In this document: piece by piece, positions 22,784 through 32,178 of the stretch
Layout of the letters: the number at the start of each line of letters is the position of its first letter
Numbering within the stretch: position 1 is the stretch's first letter
Assembly: GCF_014653275.1 (NCBI RefSeq)
Contig: NZ_BNAL01000006.1
Span: forward strand, 37,254 to 101,253
Length of the DNA: 64,000 nt
Source: Deinococcus piscis
Lineage (GTDB): Bacteria > Deinococcota > Deinococci > Deinococcales > Deinococcaceae
Direction of reading: 5' to 3'
The notes under the pieces: model-generated
Databases searched by the model: none
Told to the model about the DNA's origin: nothing
What the model saw: only the letters and a program-made list of their open reading frames with translations
Made by a program: the position numbers and the translations under genes

Positions 22784-23474
22784 TTAGTTCTGAGCAGCGC
22801 TCAGGCTCAGCTGAATGCTGGGGCCCATGGTGCTGGTCAGGTAAGCGCTGCGCAGGAACACGCCTTTAGCTGAGCCTGGCTTGGCCGCTTCCAGGGCCTG
22901 CACCAGCGCGGTGTAGTTGGCCGTCAGGGCGTCAGCACCGAAGCTGGCCTTGCCGATAGGAGCGTGGATCACGCCGGTCTTGTCGTTACGGAACTCAATG
23001 CGTCCGGTCTTGAGACCGCGCACCATTTCGTCCACGTTGGTGCCCACAGTGCCGCTCTTGGGGTTGGGCAGCAGACCACGGGGGCCGAGCAGACGGGCCA
23101 GCTTCTGGCCAATCTGGGCCATCATGTCAGGCGTCGCCACAACAGCGTCGAACTCCATAAAGCCGCCAGCAATGCGGTCAATCAGTTCTTCACTGCCTAC
23201 CACATCAGCACCAGCAGCTTCGGCAGCGGCCACGTTCTCACCTTTGGTGATCACGGCCACTCGCACTTCACGGCCAGTGCCGTGAGGCAGGGCCACAGTG
23301 CCACGCACGCTTTGATCACTCTTGCGGGGGTCAATGCCCAGACGGAAGTGCACTTCCACGGTTTCGTCGAACTTGGCGTTCGCCAGTTCCTTGACCAGGT
23401 CAGCAGCTTCGGTGATGGGGTACTGACGGCTGCGGTCCACCTTTTCCTTCAGGGCGCGGTAACGCTTACCATGC

Positions 23475-23482
<8 letters not shown>
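22784..23482 (-). CDS. rplA: 50S ribosomal protein L1
   Basis: L1-stalk protein that helps release deacylated tRNA from the E site and, in many bacteria, represses its own L11-L1 operon. 232 residues, typical. It starts [14 protein letters not shown] and contains the conserved [14 protein letters not shown] segment. Its ATG lies inside the end of rplK (8-nt overlap), so translation is coupled. Confidence 0.98.
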
Positions 23483-23909
<427 letters not shown>

Positions 23910-23993
23910 ATCTCCTCCTTAGCTCCCCCGTGACGCACGCTCGTGTCTTTGGGGTGCTGGCGCTAAGTGCTGCAACCAGGCAGCAACTTTTAC

Positions 23994-24022
23994 AGTATGC
24001 CAGTCCGGGGGGCTGGGTGCAA
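23994..24022 (-). promoter_or_regulatory. Promoter of rplK-rplA(-rplJ-rplL)
   Basis: On the minus strand: -35 TTGCAC (24022-24017), 17-bp spacer, -10 CATACT (23999-23994). It gives an ~80-nt leader ending in a strong ribosome binding site. Confidence 0.7.
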
Positions 24023-24047
24023 GAGCGCTGGCTTAGGCCAGCCCCCC
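24007..24047 (-). terminator. Inverted repeat overlapping the rplK promoter, possible nusG terminator
   Basis: GGGGGGCTGG and CCAGCCCCCC (24007-24016 and 24038-24047) form a perfect 10-bp stem, with a nested GCTGG/CCAGC alternative. It follows nusG but has no T-run, and its inner arm covers the rplK promoter spacer. It could end nusG transcription or modulate rplK. Confidence 0.4.
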
Positions 24048-24122
24048 TGCTTTTTGAGTCTGTGAGGTCGTGTAGGAACCTACAAATCCACACCGACTCC
24101 ACTCATTCGGCAATTGAGAGCC

Positions 24123-24692
24123 TTACTTGCTGACTTGGGCAAAGTCTAGCTCAACGGGCGTTTCGCGCCCGAAGATGCTAACCAGCACCTTGACTTTGGC
24201 CTGCGGAGCATTGACCTCGCTGACCACGCCGTTAAAGTCAGCAAAAGGACCACTCTTGACCTTGACCAGATCGCCAGGCTTGAGGTCAATCTGCACTCTG
24301 GGCGCTTCTGGCTTGGGCACTGCACCCACGCCAACCGAAGCCAGCAGGCGCTGCACTTCGTCAGGCGACAGCGGCACCGGGTAGGTGGCCGTTCCCACAA
24401 AGCCAGTCACGCCGTTGGTGTTGCGCACCACTTCCCAGGATTCGCCCAGTTCGCCTGGAGCATCATCGTCCTCGATATCCATCTGCACGAAGACGTAGCC
24501 CGGGAACAGCTTGCGCTCTACAGTTTCCTTCTTGCCGCCGTCTTTTAGCTCCACGGCCTGCTCACTGGGCTGCAACACCTGAAAAATCTTGGTGCCCAGC
24601 ATCCCCAGCTTGCGGGCGCGCTCCAGCAAGTGCTGCTGCACCCGGTCTTCCTGACCGATATAGGTATGGACCGCGTACCACTCAATACTCAT
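24123..24692 (-). CDS. nusG: Transcription antitermination/elongation factor NusG
   Basis: NusG binds RNA polymerase and links it to Rho or the ribosome. 189 residues: NGN domain from [12 protein letters not shown] with the FPGYVFVQ core, then the KOW domain ([21 protein letters not shown]). The open frame extends further upstream to 24872, but that part is antisense-like sequence of secE. The ATG at 24692 overlaps the secE stop as ATGA, which fixes the start. Confidence 0.98.
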   Translation of the reverse strand: MSIEWYAVHTYIGQEDRVQQHLLERARKLGMLGTKIFQVLQPSEQAVELKDGGKKETVERKLFPGYVFVQMDIEDDDAPGELGESWEVVRNTNGVTGFVGTATYPVPLSPDEVQRLLASVGVGAVPKPEAPRVQIDLKPGDLVKVKSGPFADFNGVVSEVNAPQAKVKVLVSIFGRETPVELDFAQVSK

Positions 24693-24868
24693 AACAACAC
24701 CGCCTGAATCAGGGTGGTGAAGAGCAAGTCCATCAGGTACACGATGAGGGTCAGCGCCACCAGAAACAGCAGCACTGCCTGCGTGCCTTCCCACACCTGT
24801 GCGCGGGTCGGCCAGCTGACGCGGCCAAGTTCCTCGCGCGATTCCCGTAGATACTGACTCAGATTCAT
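24689..24868 (-). CDS. secE: Preprotein translocase subunit SecE
   Basis: A 59-residue SecE, read directly from the minus strand. It starts [20 protein letters not shown], contains the conserved [14 protein letters not shown] motif, then one transmembrane helix (about residues 31-55). This is the short single-helix form. SecE clamps SecY in the translocation channel. The stop overlaps the nusG start (ATGA), the classic secE-nusG coupling. Confidence 0.96.
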   Translation of the reverse strand: MNLSQYLRESREELGRVSWPTRAQVWEGTQAVLLFLVALTLIVYLMDLLFTTLIQAVLL

Positions 24869-24918
24869 TCACTCACCTCACGGAAAACCCGCCGGGCTAC
24901 CCCAGCAGGTTGTTCCAA

Positions 24919-25086
24919 TCAAACCTTTTTCTCTTTGAAGGTGACGTGCTTCTTGGCCACGGGATCATACTTGCGCAGTTCCAGCTTTTCCTGGGTGTTG
25001 CGGCGGTTCTTGGTGGTGGTGTAGTAAAAGCCCGTGCCAGCGGTGCTTTCCATCTTGATGATCATGCGGGGTCCGTCTTTAGCCAT
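24919..25086 (-). CDS. rpmG: 50S ribosomal protein L33
   Basis: 55 residues, basic. It contains [19 protein letters not shown], the L33 signature. It has no cysteines, so it is the zinc-free (C-minus) form. The ATG at 25086 has AAGGAG upstream; the longer frame to 25164 has no merit. It is the first gene of the rpmG-secE-nusG operon. Confidence 0.97.
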   Translation of the reverse strand: MAKDGPRMIIKMESTAGTGFYYTTTKNRRNTQEKLELRKYDPVAKKHVTFKEKKV

Positions 25087-25196
25087 GATAAAACTCCTTT
25101 CGCAGCTTACCGGACCACTGCTGGTCGGCAAACTGCTCCCAGCAAGACAACCTCGTGTGGGCACCGAAGCGCCCCTGTGCGTCAGGCTGGTAAAAT

Positions 25197-25212
25197 CCCG
25201 CCTGTCGGCGGG
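25197..25212 (-). promoter_or_regulatory. Early leader hairpin of the rpmG-secE-nusG transcript
   Basis: Read on the minus strand: CCCGCC-GACA-GGCGGG followed by ATTTTA, only a few nt after the expected transcription start. It looks like a miniature intrinsic terminator or attenuator but could simply protect the 5' end. Confidence 0.5.
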
Positions 25213-25222
25213 CTAACGCCCC

Positions 25223-25251
25223 AGTATAAAGCACTGCCTAGTGCTTGTCCA
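25223..25251 (-). promoter_or_regulatory. Strong promoter of rpmG-secE-nusG with palindromic spacer
   Basis: On the minus strand: -35 TGGACA (25251-25246), exactly 17-bp spacer, -10 TATACT (25228-25223). The spacer is an inverted repeat, AGCACT-AGGC-AGTGCT, in the position of a classical operator. The predicted start is near 25216. Confidence 0.7.
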
Positions 25252-25297
25252 CGCACAGGGGCGAGGCTCCTCACGGTGCCGCGCTGCCCGGCACTGT

Positions 25298-25303
25298 TAC
25301 ACT
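25298..25303 (+). promoter_or_regulatory. -10 element (TACACT) for leaderless uvrD
   Basis: TACACT lies 7 nt before the GTG at 25311 and supports that codon as the start over the open frame reaching back to 25245. Confidence 0.55.
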
Positions 25304-25310
25304 GACCCGC

Positions 25311-27536
25311 GTGAAAGCCGACGCCTCCCAGGACCTCCTCTCGCAGCTCAACGAACAGCAGGCCGCTGCCGCCGACCACTTTACCGGCCCTGCCCTGGTG
25401 ATTGCCGGCGCGGGAAGTGGCAAAACCCGCACACTGATCTACCGCATCGCCCACTTGATAAACCACTACGGCGTGGACGCTGGCGAGATTCTGGCCGTCA
25501 CGTTTACCAACAAAGCGGCGGCGGAGATGCGCGAGCGAGCCAGCCGCCTGGTGCCCGAAGCCGATAGGCTATGGATGAGCACCTTTCACTCGGCAGGTGT
25601 GCGGATTTTGCGGACTTACGGCGAACACATCGGCCTGAAGCGCGGGTTTGTCATCTACGACGACGATGACCAACTCGACATCCTCAAGCAGATTACCGGC
25701 GGGATGTCGGGCTTCGGTCCTGACACCAACCTGCGTGCGGTGCGCGGCTTGATTGACCGGGCCAAGAGCAATCTGGAAACACCTGCCCAGATGGAGCGCA
25801 GCGGCGAGCCGTATCTGGCAGGGATTCCGCGTGAACTGGCTGCCGAGGCTTACCGTCAGTACGAGTCGCGCAAGAAGGCGCAGAACGCGATTGATTTTGG
25901 CGATCTGATCACCGAGACGGTGCGGCTGTTTCAGGAAGTGCCTGCGGTGCTGGACAAGGTGCAGAGCCGCGCCCGCTTCATTCATGTAGATGAGTATCAG
26001 GACACCAACAAAGCCCAGTACGAGCTGACCCGGCTGCTGGCTTCACGTGACGGCAACCTGCTGGTGGTGGGTGACCCGGACCAGAGCATCTACCGCTTCC
26101 GTGGGGCGGATATTCAGAACATTCTGGATTTCCAAAAAGACTACCCAAGCGCCAAAGTATACCGCCTGGAAAGCAACTACCGCTCCAGCGCCAACGTGCT
26201 GACTGCCGCCAACCGCCTGATTGAGAATAACTCCGAGCGCCTGGAAAAGACGCTGCGGCCAGTCAAAGAGGGCGGGCACCCGGTGGCCTTTCACCGCGCT
26301 GCTGACCACCGGGGCGAGGGCGATTTCGTGGCCGATTGGCTGACCCGGCTGCACGGTGAGGGCCACGACTTTGTCGATATGGCCATCCTGTACCGCACCA
26401 ACGCCCAGTCGCGTGTGATTGAAGAGTCGCTGCGGCGGGTGGGGATTCCGGCCCGTATCGTGGGCGGCGTGGGCTTCTATGACCGGCGTGAAATCAAGGA
26501 CATTTTGTCGTATGCCCGCTTGGCCCTGAATCCAGCCGACGACGTGGCGCTGCGGCGGATTATCGGAAGGCCGCGCCGGGGTGTTGGCGACAGTTCACTG
26601 ACTCGGCTGCTCGACTGGGCGCGGGCCAATGGGGTATCGGTGCTGGAAGCTTGTGCCCGCGCCGAGCAGGACGCCATCTTGGAGCGTGGGGCGAACAAGG
26701 CCACCGAGTTTGCCGCGCTGATGGCGGCCATGAGCGAAGCGGCGGACAACTACGAGCCGGCCCCCTTCCTGCGCTTCGTGATGGAAACCAGCGGTTATCT
26801 GGACATGCTGCGTCAGGAGGGAACAGAAGGCCAGACCCGGCTGGAAAACTTGGAAGAACTGATCAGCGCCGCCGAGGAATGGTCGCAGGACAATCATGGC
26901 ACCATCGGAGATTTTCTGGATGACGCCGCACTGGTCGCCAGCGTGGACGACATGCGCGCTCAGCAGGAGAACAAGGGCGTGCCCGAAGACGCCGTGACCC
27001 TGATGACCCTGCACAATGCCAAGGGCCTGGAATTCCCGGTGGTCTTTATCGTGGGTGTAGAAGAGGGCCTGCTGCCCAGCCGCAACTCGCTGACTGAGCG
27101 CGGTGGCATTGAGGAGGAGCGGCGGCTGTTCTACGTGGGGATTACCCGTGCCATGGAGCGCCTGTTTCTGACAGCAGCCGAGAACCGCATGCAGTATGGC
27201 CGCACCAACCCTGCCGAGGACAGCCGTTTCCTCGAAGAAATCGGCCAGGACTTTGAAACGTGGAACGCTTTCGGGCAGCCGGTGGACTACCGCCAAAAAA
27301 GCTGGAAGGATTTCCGGCCCAGCAGTGTGCCGCAGACCCCGGCGGTCAAAAACACCAGTCCTCTCACAGGCGCAATGGCTTACCGGGGTGGCGAAAAGGT
27401 GCGGCATCCCAAGTTCGGGGAAGGGCAGGTGCTGGCGGTGGCTGGCGTCGGCGACAAGCAGGAGGTCACTGTTCACTTCTCGGGTGTGGGCAACAAGAAG
27501 TTGCTGGTCAAGTTTGCCAATTTGCAGCCTGTCTGA
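25311..27536 (+). CDS. uvrD: ATP-dependent DNA helicase UvrD/PcrA
   Basis: A superfamily 1A 3'-5' helicase for excision and mismatch repair and removal of recombinase filaments. 741 residues from GTG 25311. Walker A GAGSGKT (33-39), motif II DEYQDTN (227-233), motif III GDPDQSIYRFRGAD and motif VI region YVGITRAMERL. The C-terminal ~60 residues hold the GEKVRHPKFGEGQVL Tudor-like element that binds RNA polymerase in UvrD/PcrA proteins. The upstream alternative start would overlap the rpmG promoter region. Confidence 0.97.
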   Translation: MKADASQDLLSQLNEQQAAAADHFTGPALVIAGAGSGKTRTLIYRIAHLINHYGVDAGEILAVTFTNKAAAEMRERASRLVPEADRLWMSTFHSAGVRILRTYGEHIGLKRGFVIYDDDDQLDILKQITGGMSGFGPDTNLRAVRGLIDRAKSNLETPAQMERSGEPYLAGIPRELAAEAYRQYESRKKAQNAIDFGDLITETVRLFQEVPAVLDKVQSRARFIHVDEYQDTNKAQYELTRLLASRDGNLLVVGDPDQSIYRFRGADIQNILDFQKDYPSAKVYRLESNYRSSANVLTAANRLIENNSERLEKTLRPVKEGGHPVAFHRAADHRGEGDFVADWLTRLHGEGHDFVDMAILYRTNAQSRVIEESLRRVGIPARIVGGVGFYDRREIKDILSYARLALNPADDVALRRIIGRPRRGVGDSSLTRLLDWARANGVSVLEACARAEQDAILERGANKATEFAALMAAMSEAADNYEPAPFLRFVMETSGYLDMLRQEGTEGQTRLENLEELISAAEEWSQDNHGTIGDFLDDAALVASVDDMRAQQENKGVPEDAVTLMTLHNAKGLEFPVVFIVGVEEGLLPSRNSLTERGGIEEERRLFYVGITRAMERLFLTAAENRMQYGRTNPAEDSRFLEEIGQDFETWNAFGQPVDYRQKSWKDFRPSSVPQTPAVKNTSPLTGAMAYRGGEKVRHPKFGEGQVLAVAGVGDKQEVTVHFSGVGNKKLLVKFANLQPV

Positions 27537-27565
27537 ACATGACGGTGCTGATGTAGCCGCCGCGC

Positions 27566-27571
27566 TAGACT
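27566..27571 (+). promoter_or_regulatory. -10 element (TAGACT) for leaderless rapZ
   Basis: TAGACT ends 6 nt before the rapZ ATG at 27578. Confidence 0.5.
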
Positions 27572-27577
27572 CGCCCT

Positions 27578-28453
27578 ATGCCGTTCGTTATCGTGTCGGG
27601 TCTGTCGGGAAGTGGCAAGAGTTCTCTGCTCAGAACGTTGGAAGATTCCGGCTATCTGATCACCGATAACCTGCCGCCCGCGCTGTGGCTGCATATGTAC
27701 GAGCTGGCGCGCGCCCAGGGCATTCAGGACGTGGCTGTCAGCGCCGACGCCCGGACACGCGCTTTTTTGCATGACTTGGACGACAGCTTCCGGGAGCTGT
27801 CCACAAAGGCGACGGACGTGCGGATGATTTTTCTGGAAGCGGCAGACGAGGTGCTGCTCAAGCGCTACAACCTGTCGCGGCGTGAGCATCCCTTGGGAGA
27901 GAATCTGCTGCTGGACTTCGCCCGTGAGCGTGCCTTGCTGGCTCCGCTGCGGGCTTTGGCCGATACCGTGATTGACACCACCGAACTGACTGTGCCGGAG
28001 CTGTCGCAGCGTATTGCTGGCCTGCTCAAGACGGACCGCCGCTTTGAACTCCGCCTGATGAGCTTTGGTTTCAAGCATGCGCCGCCCCGTGATGTGGACC
28101 TGGTGCTGGATGTGCGCAGTTTGCCCAATCCCTACTACGAGCCGGAACTGCGCCCGCTGACGGGGCTGGACTCCCATGTGGCTGAGCATGTCTTTGCCGA
28201 TGAAGACGCCGAGGCATTTTATCAGCAGCTTAAAGAATTCGTGCGTACAGCGGCTGAGCGGGCCGAGCGTGCGGGCAGACATGGCTACTCGGTGGGCATA
28301 GGCTGCACAGGCGGGCAACACCGCTCCGTCGCTGTGACTGAGCGGCTGACGCGGGAGCTGACTGACCTGAACACCGAGCTGATTTTGCACCGTGACATGC
28401 CCAGCATCACCGAAGCGCCTCTGGGAGAGGGTGCAGGGGGAGCAACCGAATGA
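27578..28453 (+). CDS. rapZ: RNase adapter RapZ / YvcJ-type nucleotide-binding protein
   Basis: A P-loop protein of the RapZ/YvcJ family, 291 residues. Walker A GLSGSGKS (8-15), a Walker B-like RMIFLEA, and the conserved C-terminal half with VRSLPNPYY and [12 protein letters not shown]. RapZ controls glucosamine-6-phosphate synthase mRNA in E. coli; YvcJ in Bacillus affects competence. The role here is not known. It is coupled by ATGA to yvcK, as in many Gram-positive yvcJ-yvcK-whiA clusters, but no whiA follows. Confidence 0.93.
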   Translation: MPFVIVSGLSGSGKSSLLRTLEDSGYLITDNLPPALWLHMYELARAQGIQDVAVSADARTRAFLHDLDDSFRELSTKATDVRMIFLEAADEVLLKRYNLSRREHPLGENLLLDFARERALLAPLRALADTVIDTTELTVPELSQRIAGLLKTDRRFELRLMSFGFKHAPPRDVDLVLDVRSLPNPYYEPELRPLTGLDSHVAEHVFADEDAEAFYQQLKEFVRTAAERAERAGRHGYSVGIGCTGGQHRSVAVTERLTRELTDLNTELILHRDMPSITEAPLGEGAGGATE

Positions 28454-29838
28454 GGCAGCTGTGGCCGTCAGATGATCCTCAATCAGTGACTTCTCCACTG
28501 ACTGAGGGTTCAGCTGACGCCGGGGCCACTGTGGGAAGGTTAGGACGCTTTCGCCGTTGGATGACACCGGGCCTTGGAATCAAGCGCTGGGTGTCACTTT
28601 TTATGCTGGCTTCTATTCTGGGAGCGCTCAGCCTGTTGGCGTTTGCCTGGATGGGACCGCTGCGGGGCGTTATCTCAGGAACGATCTATCAGCTTCAGCT
28701 GTGGCTTCTCCCCGGTGTTTCGCTGCCCTGGGTCTTGGGCTTGCTGCTGCTGTTTGCCGCGCTTGCGCTGGGTGCATACAGCATCTTGCAGATGAACCGC
28801 ACCTTGCTGCGCGCTGCGGGCATGGAACCCAAGCACGCCGCCCAAGAAATCTATGTGCAGCACACCCTTGGTCGGGGACCACGGATTGTGGCGGTTGGTG
28901 GCGGGACTGGCCTATCCAACCTGCTGCGTGGTCTCAAGCAGCACAGCAACAACCTGACGGCTGTGGTGACCGTGGCCGATGATGGAGGCTCCAGTGGGCA
29001 ACTGCGCCAGAGCCTGAACATGATTGCGCCCGGTGACCTGACCGATTGCTACGCGGCCCTGTCCAAGCACCCAGCCCTCAGCCAGTTGTTGCTGCACCGC
29101 TTTGGGCGTGGGGAGGGTCTAGAAGGCCATACGTTCGGCAACCTGTTGCTGGCCACCCTCAGTGAAGAGCGTGGTGGACTGGCCCCGGCGCTGGGTGACC
29201 TGCACGAAATTCTGCGAATGCAGGGCAAAGTGTACCCGGCCACCACCATGCCTACCACGCTGGTGGCGCAGCTAAGTGATGGCCGGACTGTGCGTGGAGA
29301 AAGCCGTTTGGCTGCAGAACTGGGCATGGCTACAGTCCAGCGTGTCAAGCTGGACCCACCCGAGTTGCCCGCGGTTCCGGAAGTCCTAGCTGCTATTGAG
29401 CAAGCAGAGCTGATTGTCTTGGGGCCTGGGAGCCTTTTTACCAGCATCTTGCCGGTGTTGCTGGTGCCGGAAGTGGGGGACGCTCTTCGCCGCACCTCGG
29501 CGCGCTTGGTTTATGTGGCAAGTCTAATGACTGAGCCTGGCGAGACGGACGGCCTCAGCCTCACCGATCACTTCCATATCATTACCCAGCACCTCGGGCG
29601 TTCTCCCGACTGGCTCCTGCTCAACAGCCAACCACTGGACCTTGCCATGTTGCAGCATTACGCCCATGAGGGCGCTGAACCCCTGTTTTTTGGGAGTGAA
29701 AGTCGCAAGTTGAGAGCGCGGCTGCGGTATGCGCCACTGCTTGATCTCTCAGCAGCCCCCTTGGTTAATCATGATTCTGTGCTGTTGGCCCAAGCTGTGC
29801 TCACCCTCTATGAAGAGGCAGTGGCTCAACGGCGTTAG
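28450..29838 (+). CDS. yvcK: YvcK/CofD-like protein with N-terminal membrane segments
   Basis: A member of the YvcK (gluconeogenesis factor) family, related to CofD. The catalytic-fold motif [17 protein letters not shown] and the [14 protein letters not shown] element are clear at about residues 138-185. The 462-residue protein is longer than the usual ~320 residues because of an N-terminal region with two hydrophobic segments (about 43-66 and 88-113). YvcK proteins support cell shape and carbon use in Bacillus and bind UDP-GlcNAc. The start overlaps the rapZ stop. A terminator follows. Confidence 0.93.
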   Translation: MRQLWPSDDPQSVTSPLTEGSADAGATVGRLGRFRRWMTPGLGIKRWVSLFMLASILGALSLLAFAWMGPLRGVISGTIYQLQLWLLPGVSLPWVLGLLLLFAALALGAYSILQMNRTLLRAAGMEPKHAAQEIYVQHTLGRGPRIVAVGGGTGLSNLLRGLKQHSNNLTAVVTVADDGGSSGQLRQSLNMIAPGDLTDCYAALSKHPALSQLLLHRFGRGEGLEGHTFGNLLLATLSEERGGLAPALGDLHEILRMQGKVYPATTMPTTLVAQLSDGRTVRGESRLAAELGMATVQRVKLDPPELPAVPEVLAAIEQAELIVLGPGSLFTSILPVLLVPEVGDALRRTSARLVYVASLMTEPGETDGLSLTDHFHIITQHLGRSPDWLLLNSQPLDLAMLQHYAHEGAEPLFFGSESRKLRARLRYAPLLDLSAAPLVNHDSVLLAQAVLTLYEEAVAQRR

Positions 29839-29861
29839 TGATTATGTTCCTGCGGCCAAAA

Positions 29862-29890
29862 GAAAAAGCCCCCATTGCTGGGGGCCTTTT
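29862..29890. terminator. Bidirectional terminator between yvcK and the SLH gene
   Basis: GCCCCC-ATTGCT-GGGGGC (29868-29885) flanked by AAAAA on one side and TTTT on the other, between convergent genes. Confidence 0.85.
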
Positions 29891-29904
29891 CAAAGTAGAG
29901 AGGC

Positions 29905-31149
29905 TTAGAAGAACAGTTTGACGCCAGCGCGTGCGCCGTAGCCAAAGCCGCCAGTGTTGCTGTCGGTGGAGCCAGCGGTCACACCAGTCACGCCCTGAGC
30001 CACGGTGGTGTTGCTGGAGAAGTAGTACTTGCCGTTGGCTTCAGCGAACAGACCCACGTTGGGGGTGACTTTGAAGTCAGCGCCGCCCAGCAGGTTGGCG
30101 TAGATGTCGGTGGCCGACTGCTGTGCAGTGGTGCCATCAGTGTTAGGACGGTCCTTACCGTAGACCACACCCACACCAGCGCCAGCGTAAGGCTGAACCA
30201 GACCCAGGTCGGTGCCCACGGTAGCGTTCACGTCGGCAGCGATGGCATTGTCACGTCCGGGGATGTACTCCACGTTCACGCGGCCACCCACAGGACCGTA
30301 CAGGTTCTGTGCGCCAACGGTGCCCAGCAGGCTACCGCAGTAGTTCACACGGCCAGCGCCGTCAGCTGCGGGATCGTTCACGTCGGTGCGGGCGCTCACG
30401 AAGGGGCTCAGGCACTGGTAGTCGGTGTTACCAACGAACTGGCTGTTGATGGGGTAGTAGCCACCACCGATACCAGCGTACATGTTGCCAGCGGGGGTCA
30501 CAGGGGTCACCACAGGGTCGCCGATCACAATGTCACCACCGGTGGTGGGAGCATCAGGAGCGGGGGTCACAGGAGCAGGAGCGGTGGTGGTGCCTTCCAG
30601 CTGAGCGATGCGGGCTTCCAGAGCGTCAATGCGGGCCACCAGAGCGCTGCTGTCGCCGGTGTCCATACCCTTGATGGCGGCTTCAATAGCGTCAATGCGG
30701 GCCTGTTGCTCAACGGTCAGGCGCTCCACGTCGGTCAGGCGGCTGCTGATAGCGGCCAGCTCAGTGCTGACTTCCTGCATACCACGGGTGATGACCAGCA
30801 GATCTTCGTCGCTGATGTCAGAGCCGCTCAGGGCACCGCTCTGCAGCAGACGGTGGAAGATCATGGCAGCCTGGTAACGGGTCAGGTTCTCGTTGCCACG
30901 GAAGGTGCCGTCGGGGAAGCCCTGGATCAGGCCAGCTTCAACGATGGCTTCAACGGCGTCACGGGCCCAGTGGCCAGCGGGAACATCGGTCAGCACCACG
31001 GAGCCGCTCACAGGAGCATTGGTGGCTGCGGGAGCAGTGGTGGTGGTGGGAGCAACATACTGGGTGTTGTCGGCATAGCCGCCACCAGCTTGGGCTCCAG
31101 CAACGCCAACGGTCATGGCCAGGGTGGCCGCAATAATAGATTTACGCAT
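29905..31149 (-). CDS. SLH-domain outer-membrane/S-layer protein (SlpA-like)
   Basis: A 414-residue exported protein. Signal peptide MRKSIIAATLAMTVGVAGAQA, one SLH domain (about residues 50-100, GHWARDAVEAIVEAGLIQGF and GTFRGNENLTRYQAA), a helical coiled-coil stalk (about 115-190), a Thr/Pro/Ala linker and a C-terminal beta-barrel ending in KLFF with terminal Phe. This layout is that of Deinococcus-Thermus outer-membrane proteins in which SLH binds peptidoglycan/secondary polymer and the barrel sits in the outer membrane. The ATG at 31149 has AAGGAG upstream. Codon choice looks highly biased, consistent with strong expression. Confidence 0.9.
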   Translation of the reverse strand: MRKSIIAATLAMTVGVAGAQAGGGYADNTQYVAPTTTTAPAATNAPVSGSVVLTDVPAGHWARDAVEAIVEAGLIQGFPDGTFRGNENLTRYQAAMIFHRLLQSGALSGSDISDEDLLVITRGMQEVSTELAAISSRLTDVERLTVEQQARIDAIEAAIKGMDTGDSSALVARIDALEARIAQLEGTTTAPAPVTPAPDAPTTGGDIVIGDPVVTPVTPAGNMYAGIGGGYYPINSQFVGNTDYQCLSPFVSARTDVNDPAADGAGRVNYCGSLLGTVGAQNLYGPVGGRVNVEYIPGRDNAIAADVNATVGTDLGLVQPYAGAGVGVVYGKDRPNTDGTTAQQSATDIYANLLGGADFKVTPNVGLFAEANGKYYFSSNTTVAQGVTGVTAGSTDSNTGGFGYGARAGVKLFF

Positions 31150-31331
31150 AATACTTTCTCCTTTGCACAGCTCGGCCAGGTGTACAGAACGCACATCTTG
31201 GACCGATCGGTGCCTAAGCAGTACCTTAGAGTTCAGCACTCACTGAAATGTGAGAGAAGAACTTATTCCCCTGAAGGGTTTAGGACCACTCAGTGCATGA
31301 CACCGGCTAGGGTCTATCTCACTGCCCCTGC

Positions 31332-31359
31332 AGGATAGCATTGTCCTGATAAGAGGCAA
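31332..31359 (-). promoter_or_regulatory. Promoter of the SLH-domain gene
   Basis: On the minus strand: -35 TTGCCT (31359-31354), 16-bp spacer, -10 TATCCT (31337-31332). It predicts a leader of roughly 175 nt. Confidence 0.6.
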
Positions 31360-31506
31360 CACTTTTTTGCGCATTGCCCCTTAAGGTTCCCGTAGTGCTG
31401 GGTCACATTGAAGTCAGGCTGCCGAATCCTGGTCTGCCTAATATGTTCGGCAGGTGCCTTGTAGAGCAGTAAAACCGGGACCCGCCCTGGGTTGATGCTT
31501 CAAGCG

Positions 31507-31531
31507 AAAAAGACTCAAAGGTTCCAAAGTC
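31507..31531 (-). terminator. Weak terminator-like hairpin after the Rieske gene
   Basis: On the minus strand GACTT (31531-31527) pairs with GAGTC (31516-31512), followed by TTTTT. The stem is short. Confidence 0.35.
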
Positions 31532-31569
31532 GCCTATCTGGGCCAGATCCGAAAGCCATGAAGCTGCTG

Positions 31570-32178
31570 TCAGATGGACTCGCTGCCAGTGGCATACAAC
31601 TGGTTGCCCCGGACTTCCAGGGCTATACGTGGCAAAGGCAACGTGGCCTGTCCGAAGACTGCCTCGCCAGCTTTGAGCGGGTCAAACACGGAATAGTGGC
31701 AAGGACAGCCCAGTTGTGGATGCTGCGCTTCTGCGGCGCGGTAGTTGTAGGCCAGGGCCAGCACTTCTGGGTCGCGGACCACCACTACGGGACAGCCCTG
31801 GTGTGTACAAAGCCGCGAGAAAGCGGCGAAGTGCTGCTCGCCAGCTGTGATTCCGCCGGGCACTGGCTGAGGCAAGCGCAGCAGTACAGCTGGCGTGCCC
31901 TGATAACTAAACTCCAGGCTGTCCCACTCGGTGGGCAAAGCACTAAGCTGGGCCACCTGCTGTGCCGGTCCCGCTATAAATGCAGGTTCGCCCGGCTTTT
32001 CTTTGCGCGTGAGGATACGCCCGGCGCGCAGGCCCAGCCAGCCAAATGTGCCGAGGGTACCCGCCACCGGCAAGGTCCACCAATAACTGAGCAGAGAACG
32101 CCGACTGAGACGGCGGTATCCCCGAGTAGAGCTGTGCAGGCCCTTGTCATCCTGGGCAGAGCTGTCTGGTCTACTCAT
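31570..32178 (-). CDS. Rieske [2Fe-2S] protein
   Basis: A 202-residue Rieske protein with a twin-arginine-like N-terminus (SRRSLLSYWW, residues 25-34) and one transmembrane anchor (about 36-53). Cluster ligands C124, H126, C158 and H161 are present in CTHQGC and CPCH, with the disulfide pair C129/C160. After CPCH the usual GS is replaced by YS. Such proteins pass electrons in bc/b6f-type complexes or deliver them to c-type cytochromes. It is the last gene of the ccm operon; its ATG overlaps the preceding stop (ATGA). No cytochrome b gene is in the window. Confidence 0.92.
   Translation of the reverse strand: MSRPDSSAQDDKGLHSSTRGYRRLSRRSLLSYWWTLPVAGTLGTFGWLGLRAGRILTRKEKPGEPAFIAGPAQQVAQLSALPTEWDSLEFSYQGTPAVLLRLPQPVPGGITAGEQHFAAFSRLCTHQGCPVVVVRDPEVLALAYNYRAAEAQHPQLGCPCHYSVFDPLKAGEAVFGQATLPLPRIALEVRGNQLYATGSESI

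Larger units (their letters stand above)
31150..31569 (-). other. 420-bp gene-free stretch: SLH gene promoter, long leader, Rieske 3' end
   Basis: The left part is the ~175-nt 5' UTR of the SLH gene with small hairpins (CTCAC-ATTTCA-GTGAG at 31239-31254; CCCTTCAGGG near 31268). The right part holds the SLH promoter and a weak terminator-like element after the Rieske gene. No further gene was seen in any frame. Confidence 0.6.

Noticed and set aside
25087..25310. tRNA gene expected near rpmG-secE
   Set aside because: Scanned both strands for the T-loop GTTCRA pattern and paired acceptor ends; none found in this gap, nor elsewhere in the window.
30500..31080. Direct-repeat-like GGTGGT/CAGCAG runs as a CRISPR or satellite
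   Set aside because: They are codons of the Thr/Pro/Ala-rich linker of the SLH protein and have no spacer structure.
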